This document shows, one piece after another, positions 34,696-43,666 of a DNA stretch of 64,000 nucleotides (its first letter is position 1; each line of letters starts with the position of its first letter). The translations under genes were made by a program, and so were the position numbers. The notes under the pieces were generated by a model. It ran no database searches. It was not told the origin of the DNA and saw only the letters and a list, made by a program, of their open reading frames with translations. Where the stretch lies: assembly GCF_900142085.1 (NCBI RefSeq), contig NZ_FQZQ01000020.1:1-64000 (forward strand), in the 5' to 3' direction. The DNA comes from Shimia gijangensis (GTDB taxonomy: Bacteria; Pseudomonadota; Alphaproteobacteria; Rhodobacterales; Rhodobacteraceae).

Positions 34696-36159
34696 TCAGC
34701 GCAAAATTGCCTCTGCTTCAATCTCGACTTTGTAATCCCCGATCAATTGCGCGACCACAACCAACGTGTTGGCGGGTTTGATGGCACCAAAAATACGACC
34801 GTGCGCTTTGGAAACTGCCAATACATCGTCTGCGTCCGTTAAATAAATTCGCGTGCGCACCACGTCTTTGGCATCTGCGCCAAGCGCGGAAAGCGCTGCC
34901 AGGATTTTGTCGATGATATATGTGGTCTGGGCACCGGCATCTTGGGATGCCACAGCCCGGTCTGTCCCTGCGGTTGCGGTTGTGCCTGAGACGAGGATGC
35001 GATCTCCGATCTTCTGAGCGCGGCAATAGCCTGCGATGTCTTCCCATTCTGATCCCGACATAACCCGCGTCGCGCCATCCCGATGTGGCACGGCGGTCTT
35101 TTCACAGGCCAGTGGCATCGTATCCAAATGATGGCTCAAGTCGCCCGAAGCGGTCAGAAACGGCGGCTTGCGATATTCATCGCCGCAATCACCGGGCAAC
35201 GGATTGGTTGTGGCAAAGGCAGCGTCCAGGCGCTCGTGATCCTCATTGTCCAGAGCAAAGGAAAACAGTCGCGCATTGTCCGCCATATGTTCGCTTTCGC
35301 CCAGACGTGCGCCAATGATCACCCCGGCCACGCCGGTCTGTTCCAGAACCCACCGGGTCGCCACATTGGCAATTGACATATCGTGCTTGCGTGCAATCTC
35401 GTTCGCGGCGGTCAGAATGCCCTGATATGGCGCCCAGCCGCCAGCAGTGTCGATGAACCGCTTGTACTTCATTTTGGACCAGTCGCTGATTTCGTCCGGT
35501 TCCGGCTGTCCCAGCCAGCGTTCTGACAGGAACCCGCCGCAAAGTGTGCCATAACCCAGCAGACGCACCGGGCTTGCCGAGCACAACTCAGCCAATGGCC
35601 CTGCCGCGCGTCGATCGAGCAGCGAAAATGGTACCTGATTGGTTCGCAAAGGTACGCCATCCGCAAGCGCCAGATGTAAATGCGCCGCGTCGAAATTGGT
35701 CACGCCGATCTCTCCGATCAGCCCCTCCTGGCGCAGTTTCTCCAGTTCGTGCAACGCGTCGAGCCACGCCGGATGTTCAAAGCTCCACCAATGAAATTGC
35801 AGCAAATCCACCCGTGCCACACCAAGCCGATCCAGCCGATCCATGACGCCCGCGCGCACCACCTCTGATGTCATCGGGCCCGGTGCGGGGCACCATTTTG
35901 TAAAGGCTATCGGGCGAGTGCCCTTGTTGTCGTAGCGCCCCAGCAATTGGCCTGTGATGATCTCGGATGTGCCGTAGTGGTCGGCCATGTCAAAAGTGCT
36001 GAACCCGGCACGGACGTATTCCTGCAACGCATCCGCGCCCTTTTCCGGATCGATGATGTCGCCATTTTTTTCGATGTCCGCCACCTGCCAAAGGCCGGTG
36101 ATTACCCGGGTGATCTCAAGCCTGTCGCCAAGCCGGTAATGCTCTGGACGGGCGTTCAT
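34696..36159 (-). CDS. Aldo/keto reductase fused to a RidA domain
   Basis: A 487-residue fusion. Residues 1-~335 are an aldo/keto reductase: FDMADHYGTSE (Asp, Tyr), FTKWCP (Lys), LLQFHWWSFEHP (His), and LEQTGVAGVIIGAR. Residues ~360-487 are a RidA/YjgF domain (KIGDRILVSGTTAT, RIYLTDADDVLAVSKAHG, LVVVAQLIGDYKVEIEAEA) with the conserved Arg in RTRIYLTD. RidA domains hydrolyse enamines/imines (established), so the fusion could couple a redox step with imine removal. It overlaps the GntR gene by 4 bases and is divergent from the TIGR04076/AKR/Liv operon. Confidence 0.85.
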   Translation of the reverse strand: MNARPEHYRLGDRLEITRVITGLWQVADIEKNGDIIDPEKGADALQEYVRAGFSTFDMADHYGTSEIITGQLLGRYDNKGTRPIAFTKWCPAPGPMTSEVVRAGVMDRLDRLGVARVDLLQFHWWSFEHPAWLDALHELEKLRQEGLIGEIGVTNFDAAHLHLALADGVPLRTNQVPFSLLDRRAAGPLAELCSASPVRLLGYGTLCGGFLSERWLGQPEPDEISDWSKMKYKRFIDTAGGWAPYQGILTAANEIARKHDMSIANVATRWVLEQTGVAGVIIGARLGESEHMADNARLFSFALDNEDHERLDAAFATTNPLPGDCGDEYRKPPFLTASGDLSHHLDTMPLACEKTAVPHRDGATRVMSGSEWEDIAGYCRAQKIGDRILVSGTTATAGTDRAVASQDAGAQTTYIIDKILAALSALGADAKDVVRTRIYLTDADDVLAVSKAHGRIFGAIKPANTLVVVAQLIGDYKVEIEAEAILR

Positions 36160-36827
36160 ACGGCGCCCCCATCGGATGCGCCGGGAACCATGATGCGGAA
36201 ACTCCGTTCAATATCAGCAGTCAGTGCAGCAAAGGCCGCTTCGCGGTCTTCCTGTCGCAACGCTTCGATAAGCTGATAGTGATGTTCGTGCTCTTCCACC
36301 TCGGAGGCCTCCTGTTGATGGATGATCAGGTTCAAATAGGCCCCGTACTGCAGCCAAAGCGCCTCAACCAATGGCAACAATACATCCGACCCACTTTTGC
36401 GGTATAGCGTAAAATGAAAGTCATAGTTCTGCTGTAAATCCGGAAGCGGGCTGTCTGCCAATGAGGGTTTTTTCAGGATATCTTCCATCTGTGTCAGAGT
36501 TTCACCGTCCATCCGGTGCATCGCCTGATCCAAAATGATCCCTTCCAACGCAAGTCGCGCGGCCTTGAGGTCCTGCATCCGGTTCTTGTCAAAAGGTGGC
36601 ACTTGCAAGGTACGGCTTGGCGTGTCGATCAACGCACCCTCAGCCACCAAGCGGCGCACGGCTTCGCGCACCGGGGTCATTGAAGTTCCCAGCTGATCGG
36701 CCAGCCCGCGCAGGTTCACCGTATCGCCCGGAGCAAACTCGCCGCGTGTGAAGGCATCCCGCAACGCGAAATAGACGTTTTCACGCAGTTTTGATTGTTC
36801 AATTTTTGCAATTTTCGGGCCGGTCAT
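36156..36827 (-). CDS. GntR-family regulator (FadR/FCD type)
   Basis: A 223-residue regulator. N-terminal winged helix LRENVYFALRDAFTRGEFAPGDTV..GTSMTPVREAVRRLVAEGALI; C-terminal FCD ligand-binding domain (LEGIILDQAMHRMDGETL, DFHFTLYRKSGSDVLLPLVE). The FCD domain binds small acids via a metal ion. The start is set at ATG 36827 (MTGPKIAK); a GTG at 36857 is possible. First gene of its arm. The palindrome at 36891-36905 in the divergent spacer is its likely operator. Confidence 0.88.
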   Translation of the reverse strand: MTGPKIAKIEQSKLRENVYFALRDAFTRGEFAPGDTVNLRGLADQLGTSMTPVREAVRRLVAEGALIDTPSRTLQVPPFDKNRMQDLKAARLALEGIILDQAMHRMDGETLTQMEDILKKPSLADSPLPDLQQNYDFHFTLYRKSGSDVLLPLVEALWLQYGAYLNLIIHQQEASEVEEHEHHYQLIEALRQEDREAAFAALTADIERSFRIMVPGASDGGAV

Positions 36828-36879
36828 GTGGGTTTCTATTCCAGATTTTTCTGCCACGACATTAGCCGCAGGAGTCTGA

Positions 36880-36909
36880 TTGACAAGGCATATGTATCAT
36901 ACATACGAT
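36880..36909 (+). promoter_or_regulatory. Promoter with embedded GntR operator
   Basis: -35 TTGACA (36880-36885) and -10-like TACGAT (36904-36909) 18 bases apart. Between and overlapping them lies a perfect palindrome, TATGTAT and ATACATA around one C (36891-36905). This matches the TGTAT.ATACA pattern common for FadR-type GntR regulators. A repressor bound there would block RNA polymerase. Confidence 0.72.
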
Positions 36910-36959
36910 AAAATATCACAGATCACAGTGCGGCGACCTTCAACCCGCCGAGGAGACTT

Positions 36960-37334
36960 ATGCAAGATAACGACAAGGGGTTCTGGCTCTACGATCTAAA
37001 GGTCGAAACCGTGCTGGATGAGCGCGCACCCGTGTGCCGTCATATCGAAGGGGAAAGCTTTCAGGTTGAGGGCGAAGCGCTCGTGTTTGCGCAAGGCACC
37101 AAAGTCTCCATGTACGCGCTTGCTGCATTGTTGCCTTTGTTGCCCGCCAAACAACGCGAAACGGCCGAGTACGACTGGATGTCCAGCGATGCTGAGGTTG
37201 CTTGCCCCGATCCCCATTGTGGGGGGAGGTTTCGGGTAACACGTACCGACAGGCGCTGGTTTTCCCATGCAGAAACAACGGGTTTGCCTGAAAATCGTGG
37301 CACGCCTTACTGGCAACGGGATGACAATACATGA
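36960..37334 (+). CDS. TIGR04076 family protein
   Basis: A 124-residue protein. MQDNDKGFWLYDLKVE and GESFQVEGEALVF, an RPC-like small beta domain, and the C-terminal VACPDPHCGGRFRVTR with two cysteines are the family features. Function unknown; members often sit next to oxidoreductases. GGAG is 4 bases upstream of the ATG at 36960. First gene of the rightward operon; overlaps the aldo/keto reductase gene by 4 bases. Confidence 0.8.
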   Translation: MQDNDKGFWLYDLKVETVLDERAPVCRHIEGESFQVEGEALVFAQGTKVSMYALAALLPLLPAKQRETAEYDWMSSDAEVACPDPHCGGRFRVTRTDRRWFSHAETTGLPENRGTPYWQRDDNT

Positions 37335-38416
37335 CAAAAGTTGAAACTTGTGATGTTCGCCCCGGACATACCATCTCTCGGGTGATCAAGGGCTGCTGGC
37401 AACTGGCAGGCGATCATGGCCCAGTCGAACGCGAGGCTGCCATCCGCGACATGGAAGCGTTTCTAGACGCTGGAATCACCACCTATGATTGTGCCGATAT
37501 CTACACAGGTGTCGAGGAAATGATTGGCGACTTTATCGGTGATGTTCGCCGCCGCCGGGGGGCTTCGGTTGCGAACAAGGTTTGCGTGCATACCAAACTG
37601 GTGCCTGATCTGAGTCGCCTGCCTGATCTACGCGCTGATGAGGTTGAGGCCATTGTCGACCGCTCACTCAAGCGGCTTCAGGTCGAACAGCTTGATCTGG
37701 TGCAGTTCTTTTGGTGGGATTTGTCCATCGGCAACGCAGTGGCATCGCTTGAGGTGTTGAAGCGTTGCCAAGACAAAGGTAAAATTGCCAACCTAGGTGT
37801 TAACAACTGGGATCGGGCAGAAATCGCCCCCTTTGTTGAGGCGGGCTTTGATGTCGCTTCAACGCAGGTGCAGTATTCCGTTCTGGACCGTCGCCCGGCC
37901 AACGGGCTGAGCGAATGGGCCAGCGATCACAATATGCAGCTTGTCTGCTATGGCACGCTCGCGGGGGGGTTCCTGACTGACAACTGGTTTGGCAAACCTG
38001 ATCCGGGGTTTGAGTTTGAAAACCGGTCTTTGGTAAAATACCGTTTGATCATTGACGAATTTGGCCCGTGGGACAGGTTTCAGTTGCTGCTTGGTGCGCT
38101 AAAGGACGTGGGCGATCGTCATGGTGTGTCCATCGCAACCATCGCCAGCCGCTGGGTGCTGGATCAGCCGCAAGTCGCCGCAGCCATCGTTGGCGCGCGT
38201 TATGCCAGTCATCTGCCCAAAACGCTGGATGTGTTCAACGTTTCGCTGGACCGAGAGGATTATGACCGTATCGGCGCGGTTCTGGCGCAGTCCGATGGGC
38301 CAGACGGTCTGGTTTATGGTTTGGAGCGCGACCGCACAGGGCGGCATGGGCGGATCATGAAGTACAACCTGAACACCCGTCCCGATGATCAAATTCTTGG
38401 CAACGCGAATGACTGA
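37331..38416 (+). CDS. Aldo/keto reductase lacking the catalytic histidine
   Basis: 361 residues. The AKR barrel is clear: YDCADIYTGVEEM (Asp and Tyr), HTKLVPD (Lys), VLDQPQVAAAIVGARY near the end. The position of the catalytic His, read LLQFHWW in the paralogous fusion protein, reads LVQFFWWD here, so a Phe replaces it. That could shift activity from reductase to another reaction, or make it binding-only. Overlaps TIGR04076 by 4 bases and the LivG-like gene by 8 bases. Confidence 0.85.
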   Translation: MTKVETCDVRPGHTISRVIKGCWQLAGDHGPVEREAAIRDMEAFLDAGITTYDCADIYTGVEEMIGDFIGDVRRRRGASVANKVCVHTKLVPDLSRLPDLRADEVEAIVDRSLKRLQVEQLDLVQFFWWDLSIGNAVASLEVLKRCQDKGKIANLGVNNWDRAEIAPFVEAGFDVASTQVQYSVLDRRPANGLSEWASDHNMQLVCYGTLAGGFLTDNWFGKPDPGFEFENRSLVKYRLIIDEFGPWDRFQLLLGALKDVGDRHGVSIATIASRWVLDQPQVAAAIVGARYASHLPKTLDVFNVSLDREDYDRIGAVLAQSDGPDGLVYGLERDRTGRHGRIMKYNLNTRPDDQILGNAND

Positions 38417-39182
38417 GCCGATCCTTCAGACCCGAGGGCTCAGCCGGGATTTTGGTCCGTTTCGTGCGGTCGATGATCTGTCTCTGACGATCCAAAAGGG
38501 CTCAATCACCGGGTTAATCGGCCCCAATGGTGCGGGTAAGTCCACCTGTTTCAACCTGCTGACAGGCATGCTCGCCCCAACGGCGGGGCAGATTATGCTG
38601 AACGGTCAGGACGTGACCCGCCAGCGGCCCGATCAGTTGTTTTCTGCAGGTCTGGGCCGAACCTTCCAAATCCCACGTCCTTTCTCGCGGATGTCGGTGC
38701 TGGAAAACGTCATGCTGGCGCCGCTGAACCAGACCGGCGAACGCATTGTCGGGCCTTTTCTGCGCCGAGCCCGTGTGCACGACGAAGAGGCCCGTATTCG
38801 TGCGCGTGCGCTTGAGGTGCTGGATTTTGTCACGCTGGCCCCGCTGGCGGACCACCCCGCCGGGCAAATCTCGGGTGGGCAGATGAAGCTTTTGGAACTG
38901 GCAAGGGTGCTGATGGGGGATCCTGAGCTGATCCTGCTGGATGAACCTGCCGCAGGTGTGAACCCAACTCTGACCGGCATCCTGATCGGTAAAATCGAAG
39001 AGTTGAACCGGCAGGGAAAGACTTTTGTCATCATCGAACACGACATGGACTTTGTGATGCAACACTGCGATCCGGTGATTGCTCTGGCTGAAGGGCGTAA
39101 AGTCTTTGAAGGCACTGCGGCGCAGGCGCAGGCCGATCCGGTGTTGCTTGACGCTTATCTGGGGGCGATGGCCCATGGTTGA
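38409..39182 (+). CDS. Branched-chain amino-acid-type ABC ATPase, LivG-like
   Basis: A 257-residue ATPase with Walker A GPNGAGKST, signature ISGGQMKLLELARVL and Walker B LILLDEPAAGVN, plus the LivG-type insert near FSAGLGRTFQIPRPFSR. It is one of two ATPases for the importer encoded downstream. The start at 38409 overlaps the preceding gene by 8 bases. Substrate likely the compound processed by the two aldo/keto reductases; not necessarily an amino acid. Confidence 0.92.
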   Translation: MTEPILQTRGLSRDFGPFRAVDDLSLTIQKGSITGLIGPNGAGKSTCFNLLTGMLAPTAGQIMLNGQDVTRQRPDQLFSAGLGRTFQIPRPFSRMSVLENVMLAPLNQTGERIVGPFLRRARVHDEEARIRARALEVLDFVTLAPLADHPAGQISGGQMKLLELARVLMGDPELILLDEPAAGVNPTLTGILIGKIEELNRQGKTFVIIEHDMDFVMQHCDPVIALAEGRKVFEGTAAQAQADPVLLDAYLGAMAHG

Positions 39183-39906
39183 TATTGCACTAACGGCTAA
39201 TAACGTAGTCGCTGGGTATGTGCCCGACTTGCCAATCCTCAAAGACGTGAGCATGCAGGCCCGGCGCGAAGCCGTGACAGTGATCATTGGGCCTAATGGA
39301 GCCGGAAAATCCACATTGATTAAGGCCATAGCCGGACTGCTCCCGGTCAGCGCCGGAACGATCACCCATGGTGATCGAGACATCACGCACATGCGCCCCG
39401 ATCTGTTGACCGGACAGGGGATTTCTTATGTGCCGCAGATGGATAACATTTTCCGCACGCTGACAATCCGCCAGAACCTTGATCTGGCCTTGCGCAAAGT
39501 CGGGCGTGATGCGCCTGCGCGACTGGACGATCTTTACGCCCGTTTTCCTGTGTTGGCCGACAAACGCAATGACAAGGCCGGGGCCCTGTCCGGTGGGCAG
39601 CGACAGTTTTTGGCGGTCGCCATGGCGTTGGCCACGGCCCCAAAGCTGATCCTGATGGATGAGCCCTCTGCCGGGCTTTCTCCTAAGGCCGCTCAGGAAG
39701 TTCTGGAATGCGCCCGCGGGCTGACTGATCAGGGCGTGACGATCCTGCTGGTGGAGCAAAACGTCAATCAGGCTCTGCGCATGGCCGACCATTGCTACAT
39801 TCTTGCCGAAGGGTGCAATCAGGTTGATGGGTCGGCAGCAGATATGTTGAACGATCCCATAGTGGGCGAGATTTATCTCGGTGCCAAACGGATGAGGGCA
39901 TCATGA
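39175..39906 (+). CDS. Branched-chain amino-acid-type ABC ATPase, LivF-like
   Basis: A 243-residue ATPase: Walker A GPNGAGKST, signature LSGGQRQFLAVAMAL, Walker B LILMDEPSAGLSP, followed by VEQNVNQALRMADHCYILAEG, typical of LivF. It overlaps the LivG-like gene by 8 bases and the LivH-like permease by 4 bases. Confidence 0.92.
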   Translation: MVDIALTANNVVAGYVPDLPILKDVSMQARREAVTVIIGPNGAGKSTLIKAIAGLLPVSAGTITHGDRDITHMRPDLLTGQGISYVPQMDNIFRTLTIRQNLDLALRKVGRDAPARLDDLYARFPVLADKRNDKAGALSGGQRQFLAVAMALATAPKLILMDEPSAGLSPKAAQEVLECARGLTDQGVTILLVEQNVNQALRMADHCYILAEGCNQVDGSAADMLNDPIVGEIYLGAKRMRAS

Positions 39907-40817
39907 TCCAGAACCTTGTTGATGGTGTGCTTGTTGGGTCGGTCCTGTCGTTGGGGGCGGTCGGGTTGACCATGGTCATGCATATGTTGCGCTTTGCCAA
40001 TTTCAGCCATGCTGAGTTGCTGTCGATCGGTGCCTATTCGGCGCTGGTGTTTGATGCGCTTTTTTCGGCCATGATGCCGCCCCTTACGGCGGCCATCGGT
40101 CCGTTGTCGATGACATGGGCGCTGGCGCTGTCGGTTGTCTTTTCGCTGGTCATCACGGGGCTTTCGGCACTGTTGATCGATCGGTTGGTGTTCAAGCGAG
40201 TGCGCGAAAAGGGGTCTGAGTTGTCGATGGTCTTTGCCTCATTTGGGGTGGCGATGATCATTCGTAACGTGGTCGGGCTGATCTTTGGGCTGGGAACACA
40301 TCTTTATTCCAAGGACATTGTCTTTGCCGTTGTCCTAAGCCGTGACCCGTTGCTTTTGGTCAAACCCGATCAGGTGTTCACTTTGGTGGCAGCGCTGTTG
40401 ATCATGCTGATCATGCATTTCGTGCTATCGCGGACAACGCTGGGCTATTCCCTGCGTGCCGTCGCCGAAAACCCGACGCTGGCACAGGTCAATGGCATCC
40501 GGCTAAGCCATATGATCGCGCTGGTCTGGCTTGTGGGCGGCGGATTGGCTGCTGTGGCGGGGATCTTCTATGGGCTGTCCAATCAGATCAGCCCAATGAT
40601 CGGCCGCGATCTGGTCTTGCCGATTTTTGCGGCCACCATCGTTGGTGGCATCGGCAGCATTTATGGCGCCGTCCTAGGCGGGTTCATCGTCGGAATTTCG
40701 GCCAGTCTGGCCTTGGCGATCCTGCCGTCGGGCTATAGCCCGTCGATGCCATTTCTGATTATCCTCGCGGTTTTGTTGATCCGCCCCAACGGGTTATTCG
40801 GAGAAGAGCAAACATGA
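39903..40817 (+). CDS. ABC permease, LivH-like
   Basis: A 304-residue inner-membrane permease with about eight helices. LivH hallmarks: MIQNLVDGVLVGSVLSLGAVG at the start, YSLRAVAENPTLAQVNGI (coupling helix region) and GGIGSIYGAVLGGFIVG near the C-terminus. Overlaps LivM-like gene by 4 bases. Confidence 0.92.
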   Translation: MIQNLVDGVLVGSVLSLGAVGLTMVMHMLRFANFSHAELLSIGAYSALVFDALFSAMMPPLTAAIGPLSMTWALALSVVFSLVITGLSALLIDRLVFKRVREKGSELSMVFASFGVAMIIRNVVGLIFGLGTHLYSKDIVFAVVLSRDPLLLVKPDQVFTLVAALLIMLIMHFVLSRTTLGYSLRAVAENPTLAQVNGIRLSHMIALVWLVGGGLAAVAGIFYGLSNQISPMIGRDLVLPIFAATIVGGIGSIYGAVLGGFIVGISASLALAILPSGYSPSMPFLIILAVLLIRPNGLFGEEQT

Positions 40818-41785
40818 TCGGTCTCCTTTCATACGCGGTGTTCTTCACCACTGTTGCCTCCATTCTGGCCATCGCTGTGCTGGGGCTGAACTTGCAATGG
40901 GGCAATACAGGCCTGTTCAATGGCGGTGTTGTCGCGTTCTTTGGGGCAGGGGCCTATGGCACGTTGATCCTTGGCAGCGCGGCCCAGCCAGACCAGTTCG
41001 GTGGGTTCAATCTGTTCTACCCGGCGGCCCTCATCGGCGGCATGGTGGTCGCCGGTTTGCTGGCCTGGGTGGTCGGTATACTGACCCTGCGATTGCGCCA
41101 TGATTATCTGGCCATTGCGACCTTTGGCATTGCCGTAACTTTTGAAAATATCATGCGCAATGCGGAGTGGTTGTCTGGAGGAGCCAAGGGTATTCGCGGC
41201 TTTGAACAGCCTCTGCGCGACGCGTTCGGCGGAGGGTTGGCCTATAACGCGGCCTTTTTGGCCTTTGTGGTTGCTGCCCTGATCGCGGTTTATCAGTTTT
41301 TGCAGCATCTTGTCAGCTCGCCGTTCGGGCGGCTGTTGCGCGCCATCCGCGAGGACGAAGGCGCGGCCCGGTCTCTGGGCAAAGCTCCCTCCCGTGTGCG
41401 ACTTACAGCCTTCATCACCGGATCAGTGATCATGGGGCTTTCCGGCGGGCTTTATGCCACATTCTATGCGTTCGTCAGCCCGCAGGATGTGCTGCCCACG
41501 CTGACGTTCCAAATCTGGGCCATGCTGATCGTCGGCGGGGCGGGCAATAATCGTGGCGCGGTGCTGGGTGCATTCCTGATTTGGGGCGCCTGGACTGCCA
41601 GCGGCTGGTCGTTGTCCCGATTTGCCCCCATCGAAGCCCAGCTTTACACCGGATCGATCCAGTACATCCTGATCGGGTCCGTCATTGTCGGCATGTTGCT
41701 CTGGAGGCCCCAGGGCCTGTTCCCCGAGCGGCTTGTCGTCTCACAATCGGGGAAACCCGGTGCAACAAAAAAACAGGGAGTTTGA
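40814..41785 (+). CDS. ABC permease, LivM-like
   Basis: A 323-residue permease. Recognised by AVLGLNLQWGNTGLFNGGVV, RLRHDYLAIATFGIAV and GRLLRAIREDEGAARSLGK, all LivM family blocks. Forms the membrane channel with the LivH-like partner. Followed after 2 bases by the binding-protein gene. Confidence 0.92.
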   Translation: MIGLLSYAVFFTTVASILAIAVLGLNLQWGNTGLFNGGVVAFFGAGAYGTLILGSAAQPDQFGGFNLFYPAALIGGMVVAGLLAWVVGILTLRLRHDYLAIATFGIAVTFENIMRNAEWLSGGAKGIRGFEQPLRDAFGGGLAYNAAFLAFVVAALIAVYQFLQHLVSSPFGRLLRAIREDEGAARSLGKAPSRVRLTAFITGSVIMGLSGGLYATFYAFVSPQDVLPTLTFQIWAMLIVGGAGNNRGAVLGAFLIWGAWTASGWSLSRFAPIEAQLYTGSIQYILIGSVIVGMLLWRPQGLFPERLVVSQSGKPGATKKQGV

Positions 41786-41787
41786 AA

Positions 41788-43047
41788 ATGAAAATGGGAT
41801 CGAAACATATTACTGGACTGGCGCTTGGCCTGACAGTCAGCGCTTTTGGCAGCGCGGCCATGGCCAGCGATTGCACCACCAAGATCGGAACGGTCCTGCC
41901 GACCTCTGTCGACTGGGGCCGCCCGATCGCTGAAACAGCAGGGTTTGCAGTTGAGCAAGTCAACGAAGCCGGTGGCGTTCAGGGCTGCGAGATCGAAATG
42001 GTTCTGCGGGACAGTCAGGTTGATCCCAAAGTCGGTGTAGACGCTGCCAAAGCTCTGGTTGATCTGGATGGCGTTCAGGTTTTGATCGGTGCGGTGTCCA
42101 GCGGTGTATCGATGCCGATCCTGACATCAGTTACCGTGCCTGCGGGTGTCGCGCAATTCTCGTGCTGCTCGTCGTCCGGGGCCTTCACAACGTTGGCCGA
42201 AGAAGGCGGCACCAATGGTCTGTGGTTCCGCACCTTCGCCACCTCTGGCGTTCAGGCCGCCGTTGGTGCCAAGGTTGCCAAAGATCAGGGCTATGGCTCG
42301 ATCGCGATTCTTTACAAGAACGACGACTGGGGTCAGGACATTTCCAAACTGATCGCCGAAGATCTGGTCGATATGGGCATCACAGTGACCGCCTCTGTTG
42401 CGATAAATGATGGCCAGCCATCCTATCGCGCCGAAGTGACCGAAGCGCTCGGTGGCCAGCCCGAAGCCATCTATATGGCGCTGTATCCCAATGAAGGCGC
42501 ATCGGTTGTTCGCGAATGGTTGTCCTTGGGTGGTACGCAGAACATGGTTATGGCCAATTCGCTGAAATCAGACGAGTTCCGCGACAATGTCGGCCTGCAG
42601 TATCTGGGCAACGCACTTGGCACTGACACGGCCTCACCGCGCGTGGCTTCGGCTGATGCGTTTGTGGCGAGCTATAAGGAACGGTTTGAGTCCGAACCCA
42701 ATGGCCCGGGCCTGTCCAACAGCTATGATGCGACCATGATTGCCTTGTTGGCGATGGAAGCCGCTGGCAAAGATGCCACCGGTGCCGAAATTGCCGCAAG
42801 TGTCAGCCGCGTGACTGACCCAGCTGGAACCCCAGTTTCAGCAGACGCCGCAGGTTTTGCCGCAGCTCGCGAGGCGCTCACCGCAGGTGGATCGGTGATG
42901 TATCAAGGCGCAACTGGCAACGTGCGGTTTGACGCCAATGGTGACGTTTCCGCCCCTGCCGTTGTCTGGAGCTTCACCGAAACCGGCACGCAGGAAAAGC
43001 AATATGTCACTCTGCAAGAAGTCGATGCCCTGATGATGGGTGACTAA
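41788..43047 (+). CDS. ABC substrate-binding protein, LivJ/LivK-like
   Basis: A 419-residue periplasmic protein. Signal peptide ends SAAMASDC. Fold blocks IGTVLPTSVDWGRPIAETAGF, AVSSGVSMPILTSVTVPAGV, FRTFATSGVQAAVGAKVAKD and NSYDATMIALLAMEAAG fit the type I periplasmic binding proteins. The binding loop SCCSSSGAFTTLA has paired cysteines, which is unusual. Last gene of the operon; GGAG is 7 bases before the ATG at 41788. Confidence 0.92.
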   Translation: MKMGSKHITGLALGLTVSAFGSAAMASDCTTKIGTVLPTSVDWGRPIAETAGFAVEQVNEAGGVQGCEIEMVLRDSQVDPKVGVDAAKALVDLDGVQVLIGAVSSGVSMPILTSVTVPAGVAQFSCCSSSGAFTTLAEEGGTNGLWFRTFATSGVQAAVGAKVAKDQGYGSIAILYKNDDWGQDISKLIAEDLVDMGITVTASVAINDGQPSYRAEVTEALGGQPEAIYMALYPNEGASVVREWLSLGGTQNMVMANSLKSDEFRDNVGLQYLGNALGTDTASPRVASADAFVASYKERFESEPNGPGLSNSYDATMIALLAMEAAGKDATGAEIAASVSRVTDPAGTPVSADAAGFAAAREALTAGGSVMYQGATGNVRFDANGDVSAPAVVWSFTETGTQEKQYVTLQEVDALMMGD

Positions 43048-43061
43048 GTCTGACAAAAATA

Positions 43062-43091
43062 CCCGGTCCGGAACCTGCTATCCGGGCCGGG
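43062..43091 (+). terminator. Hairpin after the Liv-type operon
   Basis: 11-pair stem CCCGGTCCGGA/TCCGGGCCGGG with one G-U pair and 8-base loop, 15 bases after the stop. No T-run follows, so it may protect the message rather than end it. Confidence 0.55.
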
Positions 43092-43666
43092 GTTCAAACA
43101 TATCCGCAACGCGACCCCAAATCGTCAGATGAATGACAAAGCAGGCCGATTGCAGTTGCTGTCCGTCGTCACGCATTGGCCAACGCAGTAGCATCCCCGA
43201 TCGGCCTGACGTTCTGGAGGACATGAGCGCAACCGCACAAAATGCGGCGACGACCAGCTCAAACGTCGGAATTACAACATCGAACTGTTCGGCATGCCAT
43301 CGCAATCAGGCTTATTGGTCTTGCCGCGCTTGCATTCCGGTCTTTCAACTCATTTAGGCGGCCACTCTCATTGAATGCACGCATTCAACTGCCGTGCAGT
43401 GCTTAGCATTGCAAGCTTAGGTGGTGTTGTTCTTGGGTATGAGCCAGGAGCACCATATCATCGTGTTGATGCTTCTGAACCCTTTATAACGTCGAAACTC
43501 GCCTGAATATCTTATCTCCTTCATAGAAAACATTGCTCGGAAGAGACCGGACCTAAGCCACGACAAGATAAATGCAAGTTACTTGATTTATTTTTAGGTT
43601 TCAGACGCTGTGGCGAATATTCAAAAAATTTTCTTATCAACAAAGATTATATTTGGGGGATCAGTC
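43092..43666. other. Non-coding or decayed region
   Basis: No solid gene. A palindrome TGAATGC/GCATTCA (2-base centre) is at 43372-43387. A minus-strand frame ending VADMFEPRPG (43078-43305) might be a fragment of a PAS-type protein but is too weak to call. AT content rises towards 43600, marking the border of a foreign-looking tract. Confidence 0.4.

Noticed and set aside
34462-34735. Short open frames on both strands in the 34.2-34.7 kb gap
   Set aside because: They overlap each other, lack ribosome sites and match nothing recognised; possibly transposon debris.
43078-43305. Minus-strand frame that might be a PAS-type fragment
   Set aside because: Similarity is only impressionistic and the frame has no supported start.
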